Source: Chloroflexota bacterium
Lineage (GTDB): Bacteria > Chloroflexota > UBA6077 > CF-72
Length of the DNA: 14,750 bases
Assembly: GCA_019247135.1 (NCBI GenBank)
Contig: JAFAPL010000595.1
Span: forward strand, 1 to 14,750
Direction of reading: 5' to 3'
Position 1 is the stretch's first letter. The number at the start of each line of letters is the position of its first letter. Below are positions 6,041 through 14,058 of the stretch, piece after piece. Position numbers and translations under genes: made by a program. Under the pieces are notes generated by a model. The model was not told where the DNA came from and did not search any database. It saw only the letters and a program-made list of their open reading frames with translations.

Positions 6041-7768
6041 ATGTTGTCGCCCGCGGCAGGCGTGGCGTCATCCGGTTCGGTCGCGCAAAACGCTCCGACG
6101 AAACCGCCCATTGCGCGTGAGACGCCCGAGTCACGTGCGTTTTCTGACACCGAGAGCTTCCGCTGGGTGCGGCGCGCGGTGGCAATCACGATTCCGGTCC
6201 TCGGTGTCGTCACGATCTCCACCGCGTACGCGGACACGATGCCGATCTTTCACCACGCCGCGGCGTGGATCGCCGTAGCCATTATGACGGCGGCCTGGGC
6301 AGTCGAACTGGCGGGCGTGCCGTGGTCGCGGATTGCGCTTATCGCGGCGGTTGTGCTGCCGAATGCGTGGCTCACGAGCATCGGCCATGACGCACTGAAC
6401 TATATGTACTTGTGGTTGCTTGTAGCGTGGGTCAGCTTCGCAGGAACCCGGGTCGAAGGTATTCTTGCACTCGGCCTCACGCTTGGTACGGTCGCCTTTG
6501 ACTCGGTCCTCGTCGCCGTGAGCGGAGGGCAATTGAACTGGGGTTTGATGGCAGGCACGTCATTCCTCCTATTGATTGTCTGGTTCATGGGGCTCTCATT
6601 GCGGAGAGAGCACCAGCGCAGTCAGGAACTGGCGACGCTCCTCACGGTGTCGCGCTCGGTAGCCTCGCCACTCGAGATGAACGCTCTTCTGGATGCGATC
6701 TTCGACGCGCTAGCTACCGTGCTCGACTACAGCGCGATCGCCGTGTTGACGCTGAACGAAACACGCGACATGTTGACGTTTGCACATATGCGCGCACCGA
6801 GCTCCCATCGAGCTCTGGAGTTGCGACGCACCCAATACGCGGTGACGGACCTTGGCCCGGCCTGGGGCCGGTTGTGCAATGACGAGCCAGTCCTCATTTC
6901 TGACGTCAACAAGACCGCTCCTGAGGTTGGACTGGCGCATGCGATGACAGTCGATGATGATGCCAACGTTCAGCATGGGATCGTTCGTTCGCTCATGTGG
7001 ATTCCGCTTGTGGTGCATGAGCGGGTCGTTGGCATCCTGAGCATCTCGAGCGCCACCGCAAACGCGTTTGGGACGCGCGATACAACGCTGGCCCTCGGAA
7101 TAGCCCGACAGGCGGCGGTGGCAATTGACAACGCCCGCCTCCACGAGCGTGCGCGCCAGGCGGCCGTCCTCGAGGAGCGCCAACGTTTGTCGCGCGAACT
7201 GCATGACTCCGTTACGCAAGCCCTCTACGGCATTTCGCTCTATGCTGAGGCAGCCTGTCGCTCTCTGACGGGTGGCAGTACCGAGCCGGCAATTGCCAAT
7301 TTGCAAGAGATCCGCGACACCGCCCACGAAGCGCTCGGCGAGATGCGCTTATTGCTCTTCGAGTTGCGACCGCCCGTTCTCCAGGAGCAAGGCCTAGCCG
7401 CAGCATTACGCGCTCGTGTACAGGCGGTGGAGACGCGCGCGGGAGTAGTGGCGGAGTTCGCCTGCGAGGGTGACCAGCGGCTAGCGCCGGATAAGGAGCA
7501 GGAGCTGTATCGGGTTGCGCAGGAGGCACTCAACAATGTGCTGAAGCACTCCCATGCAGCGCGGGTCACTATGCGGGCCGCTGTAATGAACGGCACAGCG
7601 ACGCTTGAAATAGCCGACGACGGCGTGGGATTCGAGCCAGCCCTGCGCGCTGGCGATGGATTCGGTTTGCCAGGCATGCGCGAGCGCGTGGAACGACTCG
7701 GCGGAAGGTTCAGCATCGAAAGCTCGCCCGGTGCTGGAACACGAGTTCGTGTTGAGGTAGCGGTATGA
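6041..7768 (+). CDS. Membrane histidine kinase, NarL/DesK type with GAF domain
   Basis: A sensor kinase of 575 aa. Residues 1-45 are polar. About six hydrophobic segments lie at 48-65, 72-90, 97-112, 122-135, 138-160 and 167-187, forming a membrane sensor module. A GAF-like domain spans roughly 208-365. The HisKA_3 dimerisation/phosphoacceptor helix begins ERQRLSRELHDSVTQALYG, with phospho-His 388, then a helix ending ELRPPVLQEQGL. The HATPase_c domain has the N box EALNNVLKHSHA (about 495-506), the G1 box ADDGVGFEP and the G2 box GLPGMRERV. This order is standard for NarL-partner kinases. Its stop overlaps the start of the NarL-type regulator (ATGA), so the two are translationally coupled. 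No Shine-Dalgarno sequence is obvious before ATG 6041. The stimulus is unknown; a GAF ligand or redox cue is possible, but no heme- or cysteine-cluster motif is visible. Confidence 0.95.
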   Translation: MLSPAAGVASSGSVAQNAPTKPPIARETPESRAFSDTESFRWVRRAVAITIPVLGVVTISTAYADTMPIFHHAAAWIAVAIMTAAWAVELAGVPWSRIALIAAVVLPNAWLTSIGHDALNYMYLWLLVAWVSFAGTRVEGILALGLTLGTVAFDSVLVAVSGGQLNWGLMAGTSFLLLIVWFMGLSLRREHQRSQELATLLTVSRSVASPLEMNALLDAIFDALATVLDYSAIAVLTLNETRDMLTFAHMRAPSSHRALELRRTQYAVTDLGPAWGRLCNDEPVLISDVNKTAPEVGLAHAMTVDDDANVQHGIVRSLMWIPLVVHERVVGILSISSATANAFGTRDTTLALGIARQAAVAIDNARLHERARQAAVLEERQRLSRELHDSVTQALYGISLYAEAACRSLTGGSTEPAIANLQEIRDTAHEALGEMRLLLFELRPPVLQEQGLAAALRARVQAVETRAGVVAEFACEGDQRLAPDKEQELYRVAQEALNNVLKHSHAARVTMRAAVMNGTATLEIADDGVGFEPALRAGDGFGLPGMRERVERLGGRFSIESSPGAGTRVRVEVAV

Positions 7769-8451
7769 GCCAGACTGTTCAGAGGCCTATTCGCGTACTG
7801 CTGGTGGATGACCACGCGGTGGTCCGCAAGGGATTGCGAGCATTGTTGGAGCACGAGTCACGAGTGGAAGTGATCGGCGAGGCCGAGGACGGCGAGCAGG
7901 CGCTCCGGGCCACTGAACGGCTTCGGCCGCATGTGATCCTGATGGACCTCGAGATGCCCGTCGTTGGTGGCATCGAAGCTACCCGGCGGATCACTTCAGC
8001 GCATCCCGAGTTGAAGGTCGTCGTGCTCACCAGCCACTCTTCGGAAGAGGACGTATTTCCGGCGCTCAAAGCGGGCGCCATTGGATATCTGCTAAAACAC
8101 TCTGCGCCGGAGGAAGTCCTGCAGGCAATTCAACAGGCTTACCTCGGCGAGACGGTATTGCACCCGGCGATCGCCCGCATGGTCCTGCAAGAGTTGCACA
8201 GACCGGCGCATTCCAGTGCCGCGGTGACGACGGATCCGCTCTCAGATCGCGAACTGGACGTGCTGCGACTGATCGCACGCGGCATGAGCAACCAGGAAAT
8301 TGCCGGAACGCTGGTTGTCGGCGAGGCCACCGTACGCAGCCACGTGAGCAGCATCCTGAGAAAGCTCCAGCTCGCCAGTCGCACGCAGGCGGCGTTGTAC
8401 GCCCTTCGGGAGGGTCTGGTGGCGCTCGACGAACCGAACCCCTCACGCTGA
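7765..8451 (+). CDS. NarL/FixJ-type response regulator with LuxR HTH
   Basis: DNA-binding partner of the preceding kinase, 228 aa. The receiver domain, residues 8-125, has the acidic pair Asp15-Asp16 (LLVDDHAVVRKGLRALL), phospho-acceptor Asp61 (ILMDLEMPVVGG), Thr89 (VVVLTSHSSEE) and Lys111 (GYLLKHSAPEE). After a linker, residues 157-220 form a LuxR-type helix-turn-helix: LSDRELDVLRLIARGMSNQE, then IAGTLVVGEATVRSHVSSIL and RKL. Both domains look intact and the length is typical. The ATG overlaps the kinase stop by four bases. Convergent with the small membrane protein at 8624. Likely role: phosphorylated by the kinase, it activates or represses nearby or distant genes. The targets cannot be read from the sequence. 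Confidence 0.96.
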   Translation: MSQTVQRPIRVLLVDDHAVVRKGLRALLEHESRVEVIGEAEDGEQALRATERLRPHVILMDLEMPVVGGIEATRRITSAHPELKVVVLTSHSSEEDVFPALKAGAIGYLLKHSAPEEVLQAIQQAYLGETVLHPAIARMVLQELHRPAHSSAAVTTDPLSDRELDVLRLIARGMSNQEIAGTLVVGEATVRSHVSSILRKLQLASRTQAALYALREGLVALDEPNPSR

Positions 8452-8529
8452 TTGATTGTTACGAGGTAGTTGTCGACGTCGAGCTCATTGTTCTGTACGA
8501 GCGACCGACGCCAAACTAGTAGCGTGTTC

Positions 8530-8589
8530 ATGGCAGGTTGCCATCTCGTACGAAATCGTGCAGCAGCTCGCTACGCATACGAGTATGCG
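8530..8589. other. Two short hairpins between convergent genes
   Basis: ATGGCA-GGT-TGCCAT (8530-8544) and CGCATA-CGAG-TATGCG (8574-8589) are perfect six-base inverted repeats in the 172-nt gap between the convergent genes ending at 8451 and 8624. Neither is followed by a T tract on either strand. They may aid transcription termination or may be chance. Confidence 0.3.
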
Positions 8590-8623
8590 CGCAACGGCGT
8601 GCCGAATCCGTTTCAGAGCGCGT

Positions 8624-9019
8624 TCATTGCGGAACCTTCGAGCGCACCAGACTCCATAGACCGTGCGCTGAGAGCGCGAGCGATAACAGAGAAACAATCG
8701 CGAGTGCGAGGAGCGTCCAGACGAAGAAAAAGGCTCCGCTCAATTTGCCGATCTCGATGCCCGGGAGGCCACCCGTGCCGGTTAGGTGGGTCCAGAAAAT
8801 GGTCAGCCCGAGTAGCGATCCGATCAGCATGACAATATGCCCCACGCGACCTTCGGGCAGCATCAGCGTACCATAGAGCCAAACAGCAAGAATGGCTACG
8901 ATCAGGAGATTTGACGCCACGCCGTTTTCCGACCCGTACAGGATGTCATCCACCAGGTGAAATGACGCGAGAAGGATCGAGAGCAGCGACGTCACCGGCA
9001 ATACGAGGTTTCGCTTCAC
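8624..9019 (-). CDS. Small four-helix membrane protein, hypothetical
   Basis: With a GTG start at 9019 the product is 131 aa, beginning VKRNLVLPVTSLLSILLASF. AAGGAAG lies about 8 nt before this GTG, a good ribosome binding site, which is why I prefer it over the longer start at GTG 9142 or ATG 9058. Four hydrophobic helices are visible: residues 5-22, 33-50 (SNLLIVAILAVWLYGTLML), 57-77 (VGHIVMLIGSLLGLTIFW) and about 95-120 (GAFFFVWTLLALAIVSLLSL). The first loop is acidic (HLVDDILYGSENG). The Gly-rich loop before helix 4 and the short basic tail fit an inner-membrane protein. No known family is recognised and no catalytic motif is visible. It converges on the two-component operon and diverges from the MFS gene. 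Confidence 0.72.
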   Translation of the reverse strand: MKRNLVLPVTSLLSILLASFHLVDDILYGSENGVASNLLIVAILAVWLYGTLMLPEGRVGHIVMLIGSLLGLTIFWTHLTGTGGLPGIEIGKLSGAFFFVWTLLALAIVSLLSLALSAHGLWSLVRSKVPQ

Positions 9020-9357
9020 GCTGAAGGCTTCCTTATCGGGGATTCCCCATTTGACCATCTTTTCGAGTCGCAACCGGGTGATTCGGATGCACGCCCGCAT
9101 TCTGTTGAAGGCCAATGAAACCTCGAAGGGCGCGCGCCTCACCGATGACCAGATAGCCGAAGCTGTCGAGGGTGAATCGCTCGACGCTAGAGCGTGTGCG
9201 TATGCGATGTGTGGAGGAGGGATTGAAACAGCGCTGCGCCCCCTCCCTCACGCTGTCTGGACGAGTCCACCACGGAAGATGCTCGCATCACACTCGAGCG
9301 ACTCTACTCGGCGGTCCTACCATGACGATCCACTAGCTGCATGGGCGAGCAACAAGC
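9020..9357. other. Divergent intergenic region before the MFS gene
   Basis: About 340 nt between divergent genes. It probably holds promoters for both, but I cannot point to clear -10/-35 boxes. Extended reading of the minus-strand gene could occupy 9020-9142. A GGAGGAGGG run near 9211 faces CCCTCCCTC near 9240, a loose inverted repeat. Nothing else recognisable. Confidence 0.35.
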
Positions 9358-10629
9358 GTGAACGCCCGAACACGTGAGTACTCGATCAGTGCGGATGCCA
9401 TGACCGAGGCTGCCAACCCGCCCGGCTTGTGGCGCAATCGCGATTGGCTGCTCCTGTGGAGCGGACAACTTGTGTCTTCGGCCGGCACACGGATCTCCTT
9501 ACTTGCCTTACCGCTTCTTACGCTTGCGGTCACGGGCTCGCCTGCTCAGGCGGGAATCATCACAGCCGCGCGCGGCGTGCCCTCGACTGTGCTGGCACTC
9601 CCAGCGGGTGCCCTGATCGATCGTTGGGACCGCAAACGCACCATGCTCCTGTGTGACATTGGGCGCGCGGTGGTTCTCGGCGGCATTGCTGTCGCGGTAC
9701 TGGGCGGATGGTTGACACTCGAGTACCTGGCGATCGCCGCCTTCCTCGAAGGTGTATTCTCGACGTTCTTTGCGCTGGCTGAGTCCGCCTGCCTTCCTCG
9801 TGTGGTACCAAATCACCAGCTGGCTTCAGCGGCTGCCGCCGACCAGGCCTCTGGCGCTTCGGCCGAACTAGTCGGACCGGCGATTGGTGGCGCACTGTTC
9901 GCAATCGGACCTGGAGTACCGTTCCTTGCGGATGCGGTTTCATACCTCGTGTCGTTCACGTCGCTATTGGCGATGCGAACGCCGTTTCAGGAGTCGCGAT
10001 CGGTCTTACCAGGTGCGAGGACCACATCAGTCCAACGCGAGGTGCTCGACGGTATCACATGGATATGGCGCGAGCCGCTGGTTCGCTTCCTCGCGCTGTT
10101 GCATGGCGGTGTTAACCTGTGCGGCTTTGGCTATACGTTGATTCTGATTGTCATAGCCAAACAGCAGGGTGCCACACCATTTGAAACCGGGCTGATCCTC
10201 GGTGCTGGCGGCGGTGCCGCGGCAGTTGGCAGCGTGTTGTTCGCCCCACTCGACCGCCTGATGGGTCGGGGCCGCATCCTGGTGGTATCGACGTGGGTGC
10301 TTGCTCTAACCTGGTTGGCGTACGCTCTGGCGCCCAATCCCGCCTGGCTCGCCCTGGCGAACGCAGTCGCGTGCGCGGCCATACCGCTCTATATGGCAAC
10401 GCAACTTAGCTTTCGCCTGAGTCGCACACCCGACGCGCTCCAGGGCCGCATCGCAAGTGTTTTTCGTGTATTCAGTTATGGGCTGCAGCCGCTGAGTCTT
10501 CTGCTTACCGGGGCTCTGCTCGAGTGGACGGGTGCTTTTACAACTGTCATTGTGCTGTTCTTGCCACAAGTGCTGCTAGCTATCGCGGCCACTATTCAAC
10601 CAGCCCTCCGCTCGCGCACGTCTGCATGA
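9358..10629 (+). CDS. MFS transporter, drug/siderophore-exporter type
   Basis: Inner-membrane major facilitator of 423 aa, probably a proton-coupled exporter. After NRDWLLLWSGQLVSSAGTRI, the opening of the first helix typical of the MFS_3/EntS-like subgroup, come about twelve hydrophobic segments. The cytoplasmic motif A between helices 2 and 3 reads GALIDRWDRKRTM (residues 84-96). A central loop with TPFQESRSVLPG separates the halves, and the second half contains GLILGAGGGAAAVGSVLF and PLDRLMGRGRILV, the usual repeat of motif A. The start is uncertain: GTG 9358 gives a 14-residue polar leader, and ATG 9400 (MTEAANPPGLW) is equally plausible. Neither has a strong ribosome binding site. The gene ends 10 nt before the tail of the ParB-like pseudogene on the other strand. 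The substrate is unknown. Confidence 0.92.
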   Translation: MNARTREYSISADAMTEAANPPGLWRNRDWLLLWSGQLVSSAGTRISLLALPLLTLAVTGSPAQAGIITAARGVPSTVLALPAGALIDRWDRKRTMLLCDIGRAVVLGGIAVAVLGGWLTLEYLAIAAFLEGVFSTFFALAESACLPRVVPNHQLASAAAADQASGASAELVGPAIGGALFAIGPGVPFLADAVSYLVSFTSLLAMRTPFQESRSVLPGARTTSVQREVLDGITWIWREPLVRFLALLHGGVNLCGFGYTLILIVIAKQQGATPFETGLILGAGGGAAAVGSVLFAPLDRLMGRGRILVVSTWVLALTWLAYALAPNPAWLALANAVACAAIPLYMATQLSFRLSRTPDALQGRIASVFRVFSYGLQPLSLLLTGALLEWTGAFTTVIVLFLPQVLLAIAATIQPALRSRTSA

Positions 10630-10639
10630 TTCGATCAAT

Positions 10640-11073
10640 TCAGACCGCGGCACCCGCGAGGCAGCTTTGCGCCGACCGGCGCCGGACTCGGCCAAGCGGC
10701 ACGAACTCCACTACCCTCGCATCCAGCTCGACCTGCCCAATCAGCCGGGCCGCGGCGACGCGGTGGTGCCCATCGAGCACGTAGTAGCTGGTGCCCAGCT
10801 TGTAGAGGTCTATCGCTGGTAAGCAATCCCCCCGTTCCATCTTGCCCCGGATTCTCTCCAGTCGCATGTTCGTCGCGCATTGCGTGCAAGACGGAAATCG
10901 GCGGCCAGTTCGCGAGCACGGCCGACACTGCCAGTGACCTTTCCAACCTCGATGGTCGCCAGACGCGCCAGGCGCTGCGTACAAGGCCCGGCGTAGTCGA
11001 GACCGTCAGCGAAGCTGCGTAATCTCGAACGGCGCATGCGACGAAGTCGTGCGATAGCTGCTCCCAGGTGCAT
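10640..11073 (-). pseudogene. ParB-like nuclease-fold gene, frameshifted
   Basis: Two minus-strand frames together make one protein. From ATG 11073 the first gives MHLGAAIARLRRMRRSRLRS, then RLARLATIEVGKVTGSVGRA and ELAADFRLARNARR, ending near 10870. The second, from about 10869, gives MRLERIRGKMERG, then LPAIDLYKLGTSYYVLDGHH and RVAAARLIGQVELDARVVEF. The Pro-x-x-x-Leu-Tyr-Lys-x-Gly, Tyr-Tyr-Val-x-Asp-Gly-His-His-Arg pattern is the ParB/Srx catalytic or binding core. The first part matches the leader usual in stand-alone ParB-domain proteins of Chloroflexota type (Val-Gly-Ser-Val-Gly-Arg followed by Asp-Phe-Arg). A 1-nt deletion near CGAACATGCG explains the break. It is not a chromosomal ParB: no partner ParA or parS is visible. 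Function unknown. Confidence 0.7.
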
Positions 11074-11157
11074 CGGATCTGTGACAACTGTCGTCTTGTG
11101 AGTCGGACGCCGCATCAGCAAACGGGCTGAATCGCAGTGCGCATTTCGCTGACCGTC

Positions 11158-11243
11158 CTCCGACAAACATCGAACCGGTCAATGCCCCGAAATCACCATT
11201 TATCCGATGTGGTGACGGGCAGTATTTGCGCACACTTGCAGCT
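11158..11243 (+). promoter_or_regulatory. Upstream block conserved with that of the first REC gene
   Basis: Begins CTCCGACAAACATCGAACCGG, 86 nt before ATG 11244. Its agreement with the block at 5524 is described there. It also contains TCACCA at 11193-11198 facing TGGTGA at 11210-11215, an inverted repeat with an 11-nt spacer. That repeat occupies the same offset as the CATCAT/ATGATG repeat of the other copy but has a different sequence. Confidence 0.6.
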
Positions 11244-11636
11244 ATGACGGACGCGCGCAGCGCCCAGCCCAGCATCAGTCGTGTACTCATCGCAGACGAC
11301 CGCGCACGCGCACGTCGAGCGCTGGCCGCTGTACTCGCTGTGCACCCGTCGATCCAGGTTGTTGGTGAGGCGGCTGATGGCGCAGAAGCGGTCGCCGAGG
11401 TAAATCGCCTTCAACCGGACGCCGTCGTTATGGATCTCTTGATGCCACACCTAGACGGCATCGCTGCGACGGTCCAGATCAAGAACCGCTGGCCCCTGAT
11501 CCGCGTGGTCGCGCACAGTTTGTATCTGGACTCCAGCGAGGCCGCACTCGCGGCCGGTGCCGACGCGTTCGTTCCCAAGGGAGCGCCCGTTCACGATCTG
11601 GTCGCCGCCCTCGTCGCGACACCAGACCGTTCTTAG
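11244..11636 (+). CDS. Single-domain response regulator (REC only), copy 2
   Basis: A 130-aa receiver domain without output. The acidic pair is in SRVLIADDRARARRAL, the phospho-acceptor Asp in AVVMDLLMPHLDG, the conserved Ser in RVVAHSLYLDSS and the Lys in ADAFVPKGAP, so it should be phosphorylatable. The core is about two thirds identical by eye to the protein at 5610, with long shared blocks such as VGEAADG, RLQPD, IRVVAHSL and AALAAGADAFVPKGAP. A TTG at 11226 could extend it by six residues. I choose ATG 11244 because the conserved upstream block then lies at the same distance as in the other copy. It precedes the membrane DJ-1 gene by about 140 nt on the same strand, and it has no kinase beside it. 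It diverges from the ParB-like pseudogene. Confidence 0.9.
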   Translation: MTDARSAQPSISRVLIADDRARARRALAAVLAVHPSIQVVGEAADGAEAVAEVNRLQPDAVVMDLLMPHLDGIAATVQIKNRWPLIRVVAHSLYLDSSEAALAAGADAFVPKGAPVHDLVAALVATPDRS

Positions 11637-11774
11637 GAAACCAGGCTCCGCCTTTTGTCGGATTCGGTGTCCACGATGTGCTGAGGCTGAGGCCGCCGGA
11701 ATCCACTGCGCGCGGACCGCCGATCCGCTTCGCGTGAGATGCCAACCAGCGCCAACAGGCGGAGACTCAAAGGC

Positions 11775-13604
11775 ATGACGCACACTCTCTCCATTCAGCC
11801 GCGGACCGCGTCCCCGGCCACGCGCACGCTAGAGAACGTCGCGCGTTTTGCACTCCACTACGGCGAGATGGTGCTCGCCATGTATGCAGGCATGCTGATC
11901 TACATGCCGCTCGAGAAGGCTATCCCGCCAGGGTTTCAACAGATCGGGATGGCACTGTTCATGGCCTGGCCCATGGTCGTCTGGATGCGCATCCGAGGCC
12001 ATGGTTGGCGGCATGGATTCGAGATGTCGGCTGCCATGCTCGTGCCCTGGGCAGCCCTGAAGGTTGCGGCGAACGTTATGCCCGTGCTGGCGAATATCGC
12101 GGATTGGGCAATGTACCTTGGCATGCTGGCTTACATGCTCGTTCGCCGCGACCACTATGCGCACACCGGAGCCCACCATCATGCCGCTCCCGTCGCGCAT
12201 CGATTTCCCTGGCGAAGGGTGATGCTCGTGGCGGCATACGTCGGCGCGATCGTGCTGACGCCGCTTGTGGCGGGCACCGTCAATCTGGGTGTCAAAGCGG
12301 CATCCGAGACCCACGAGCCGGTCGATCCGCCCGCGTATTCGGGCGCACTGCCGGTGCCGCCCGTGCCTGATCCGAACAAAAAGACCGCAGTGGTCATGTC
12401 CGGGTATTACGGGTCCGAGATCGGTGACACACTCGAGGCCTACGAGATCCTAGCTCGCTCCGGTGTCTTCAACGTGTACTCCGTGGCACCTGAGCGCACG
12501 GTGCTGCCGCTCAGGACGGGACCTGCGCCGTGGGGCAACAGCATCGATTTTGCGCCGCAGTTCTCGTTCGCGGAGTACGACTCATTCATTGGTCGAGCGC
12601 CCGATGTGATCGCAATCCCGTACTTTCAAGCCGATCCGAAATCCGCCCGTGACGCGGTCGTCTTCGATTGGCTGCGCGGCCACTTCGGACCGAACACCAT
12701 GATCCTGGGAATCTGCTCGGGGAACATGGTCCTTGCCGACTCAGGGCTGGCAGCGGGCCGCACTGCTACGACGAACACTGGCACGTTCGACTACGTTCAG
12801 GCTTCCTCGCCCACGACACGGTGGCTGCATGATCTCCGCTACGTGGACGACGGCAACCTCGTGACCTCGAGCAATCTCACGTCCGGGATCGACGCCACGC
12901 TCCACGTGGTGGACCGCTTCGCTGGACGGGCCACGGCACTGGATATCGCGCGCCAGATCGGCTACACCCAGACCGGCGCGCTCGACGACCCGCGCTTCGA
13001 CCCACCGTCGGATAATCTGACGCAGCTCATTACCGACGCTGCATTCCTGGGTCCAGACCAGCGCATTGGCGTCTTGCTGAACGACGGAGTCACCGAACTG
13101 GGTGTGTCCGGGATTGTCGATCCGTTCGAGGGAACATTCGCCAGGACATATTTCATAAGCGCCCACCGAGGCGTGGTTCGCTCACGCGATGGCTTTCTGT
13201 TCGTCCCGAGGTATGACATCGCGACGGTGCCTGCGCTCGATCGCGTGGTCGTGGCAGCAAGCGACAACGGGGCCGCCAGGCAGCAGGTGTTGACTGACTG
13301 GTCGGCCAGCAAGACTGGACCGAGTGTCGAGGATATCTTCCAGAACGTTGGCTCCGGTCAGACCGCGTACGATGCCAGCCTGCGCGACATTGCGCGGACA
13401 CGCAGCAGCATCCCGGCACATCTGATCGATAATACGTTGTTCTATTCGGCGGCCGAAGAGGACTTCTCGGATGCAAACATGATTCCGAACGAAGTTCTGG
13501 TTGTCATTTTCCTCGGTGGTCTGGGAGCCGCCACGATGTTCGCTGTCAGTCACCGTCGGCTGCGACGAGCAGTTCGATTGCAGACCGCTCCGCAGCCTGC
13601 CTGA
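11775..13604 (+). CDS. Membrane-anchored DJ-1/PfpI-like protein
   Basis: Length 609 aa from ATG 11775 (GGCGGAG about 10 nt upstream; ATG 11739 would add 12 residues). Residues 25-123 hold about four hydrophobic helices rich in Met and His: EMVLAMYAGMLIYMPL, MALFMAWPMVVWM, GWRHGFEMSAAMLVPW, then MYLGMLAYML and the loop YAHTGAHHHA. A fifth helix spans 148-172. Residues 203-395 form a DJ-1/PfpI (class I glutamine amidotransferase-like) domain with the nucleophile elbow ILGICSGNMVLADSGLAAGR (Cys314). Residues 429-495 look like the first half of a second DJ-1 fold (RIGVLLNDGVTELGVSG, then VVRSRDGFLFVPRYD) with no cysteine. A last helix lies at 573-592. In AraC-linked DJ-1 domains ATTH follows the elbow; here it is ATTN, so a catalytic His may be lost. 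The ligand or reaction is unknown. Confidence 0.85.
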   Translation: MTHTLSIQPRTASPATRTLENVARFALHYGEMVLAMYAGMLIYMPLEKAIPPGFQQIGMALFMAWPMVVWMRIRGHGWRHGFEMSAAMLVPWAALKVAANVMPVLANIADWAMYLGMLAYMLVRRDHYAHTGAHHHAAPVAHRFPWRRVMLVAAYVGAIVLTPLVAGTVNLGVKAASETHEPVDPPAYSGALPVPPVPDPNKKTAVVMSGYYGSEIGDTLEAYEILARSGVFNVYSVAPERTVLPLRTGPAPWGNSIDFAPQFSFAEYDSFIGRAPDVIAIPYFQADPKSARDAVVFDWLRGHFGPNTMILGICSGNMVLADSGLAAGRTATTNTGTFDYVQASSPTTRWLHDLRYVDDGNLVTSSNLTSGIDATLHVVDRFAGRATALDIARQIGYTQTGALDDPRFDPPSDNLTQLITDAAFLGPDQRIGVLLNDGVTELGVSGIVDPFEGTFARTYFISAHRGVVRSRDGFLFVPRYDIATVPALDRVVVAASDNGAARQQVLTDWSASKTGPSVEDIFQNVGSGQTAYDASLRDIARTRSSIPAHLIDNTLFYSAAEEDFSDANMIPNEVLVVIFLGGLGAATMFAVSHRRLRRAVRLQTAPQPA

Positions 13605-13627
13605 CCCCGAACGCGCCTAATCGACAC

Positions 13628-13665
13628 AACGAGGAAGGACGCACGTCCTTCCTCGTTCTTTGTTC
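13628..13665 (+). terminator. Rho-independent terminator
   Basis: AACGAGGAAGGAC (13628-13640) pairs perfectly with GTCCTTCCTCGTT (13645-13657) around the loop GCAC, followed by CTTTGTTC. It is a 13-bp stem lying 23 nt after the stop of the membrane DJ-1 gene and closes that transcription unit. The trailing T run is interrupted, so termination may be less than complete. Confidence 0.9.
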
Positions 13666-14058
13666 ATCCCCGAGCAGGCCTGTCCCCAGGTTGGAATACA
13701 CGAAGTCGCCGCCATTGGTGAGCGGAGCTTTGCGCGGCGATGCACTGGTTGTTCATGCGCGTCATGGAGCCCGCGTCGTTTGTCATGACCAGCAAAATGC
13801 TGCTCAATCTCAAGAACCGTGCTGAACGGCTGCACGCGTCTGGCCACGTCAGGTCTGTTGCTGCCAGCGCTGCCTAAGATCACAGGAGGCGGTTGCCAAC
13901 CAGCCGAACTATCTCCCGTCCGCTCGCGATGGGGCGCGGTCGTCGCCGCTCTGACTGGCGTGGTGCTGAAGCTTCTGCTGCCCCCGCGCTCAGCCGCGAT
14001 CAGCACCAGCCAGAGTTTCTGGAAACATGACGGATCAACTCCCCCATAGGAGGACTGG
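13666..14058. other. Gap between terminator and next gene, no clear gene
   Basis: Two unconvincing plus-strand frames are present. ATG 13740 to TAA 13877 gives 45 aa starting MHWLFMRVMEPASFVMTSKM. GTG 13819 to TAG 14049 gives 76 aa and ends 9 nt before the ATG of the following gene. Neither resembles a family I know. A long minus-strand frame (14324 down to 13617) has no recognisable content and is partly the shadow of the next gene. No repeat is seen here. Confidence 0.35.
14050..14055 (+). promoter_or_regulatory. Strong ribosome binding site
   Basis: GAGGAC, part of TAGGAGGACTGG just before ATG 14059, is a near-perfect Shine-Dalgarno sequence (AGGAGG at 14048-14053) at good spacing. It fixes the start of the small membrane protein gene, which is otherwise interrupted. 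Confidence 0.7.

Noticed and set aside
6092..6110. CTCCGACGAAACC inside the kinase gene, similar to the REC upstream block
   Set aside because: Lies within coding sequence, matches only the first few bases and lacks the following conserved columns.
9211..9230. GAGGAGGGATTGAAAC resembles the 3' end of some CRISPR repeats
   Set aside because: It occurs once only. No spaced copies exist and no cas gene is present.
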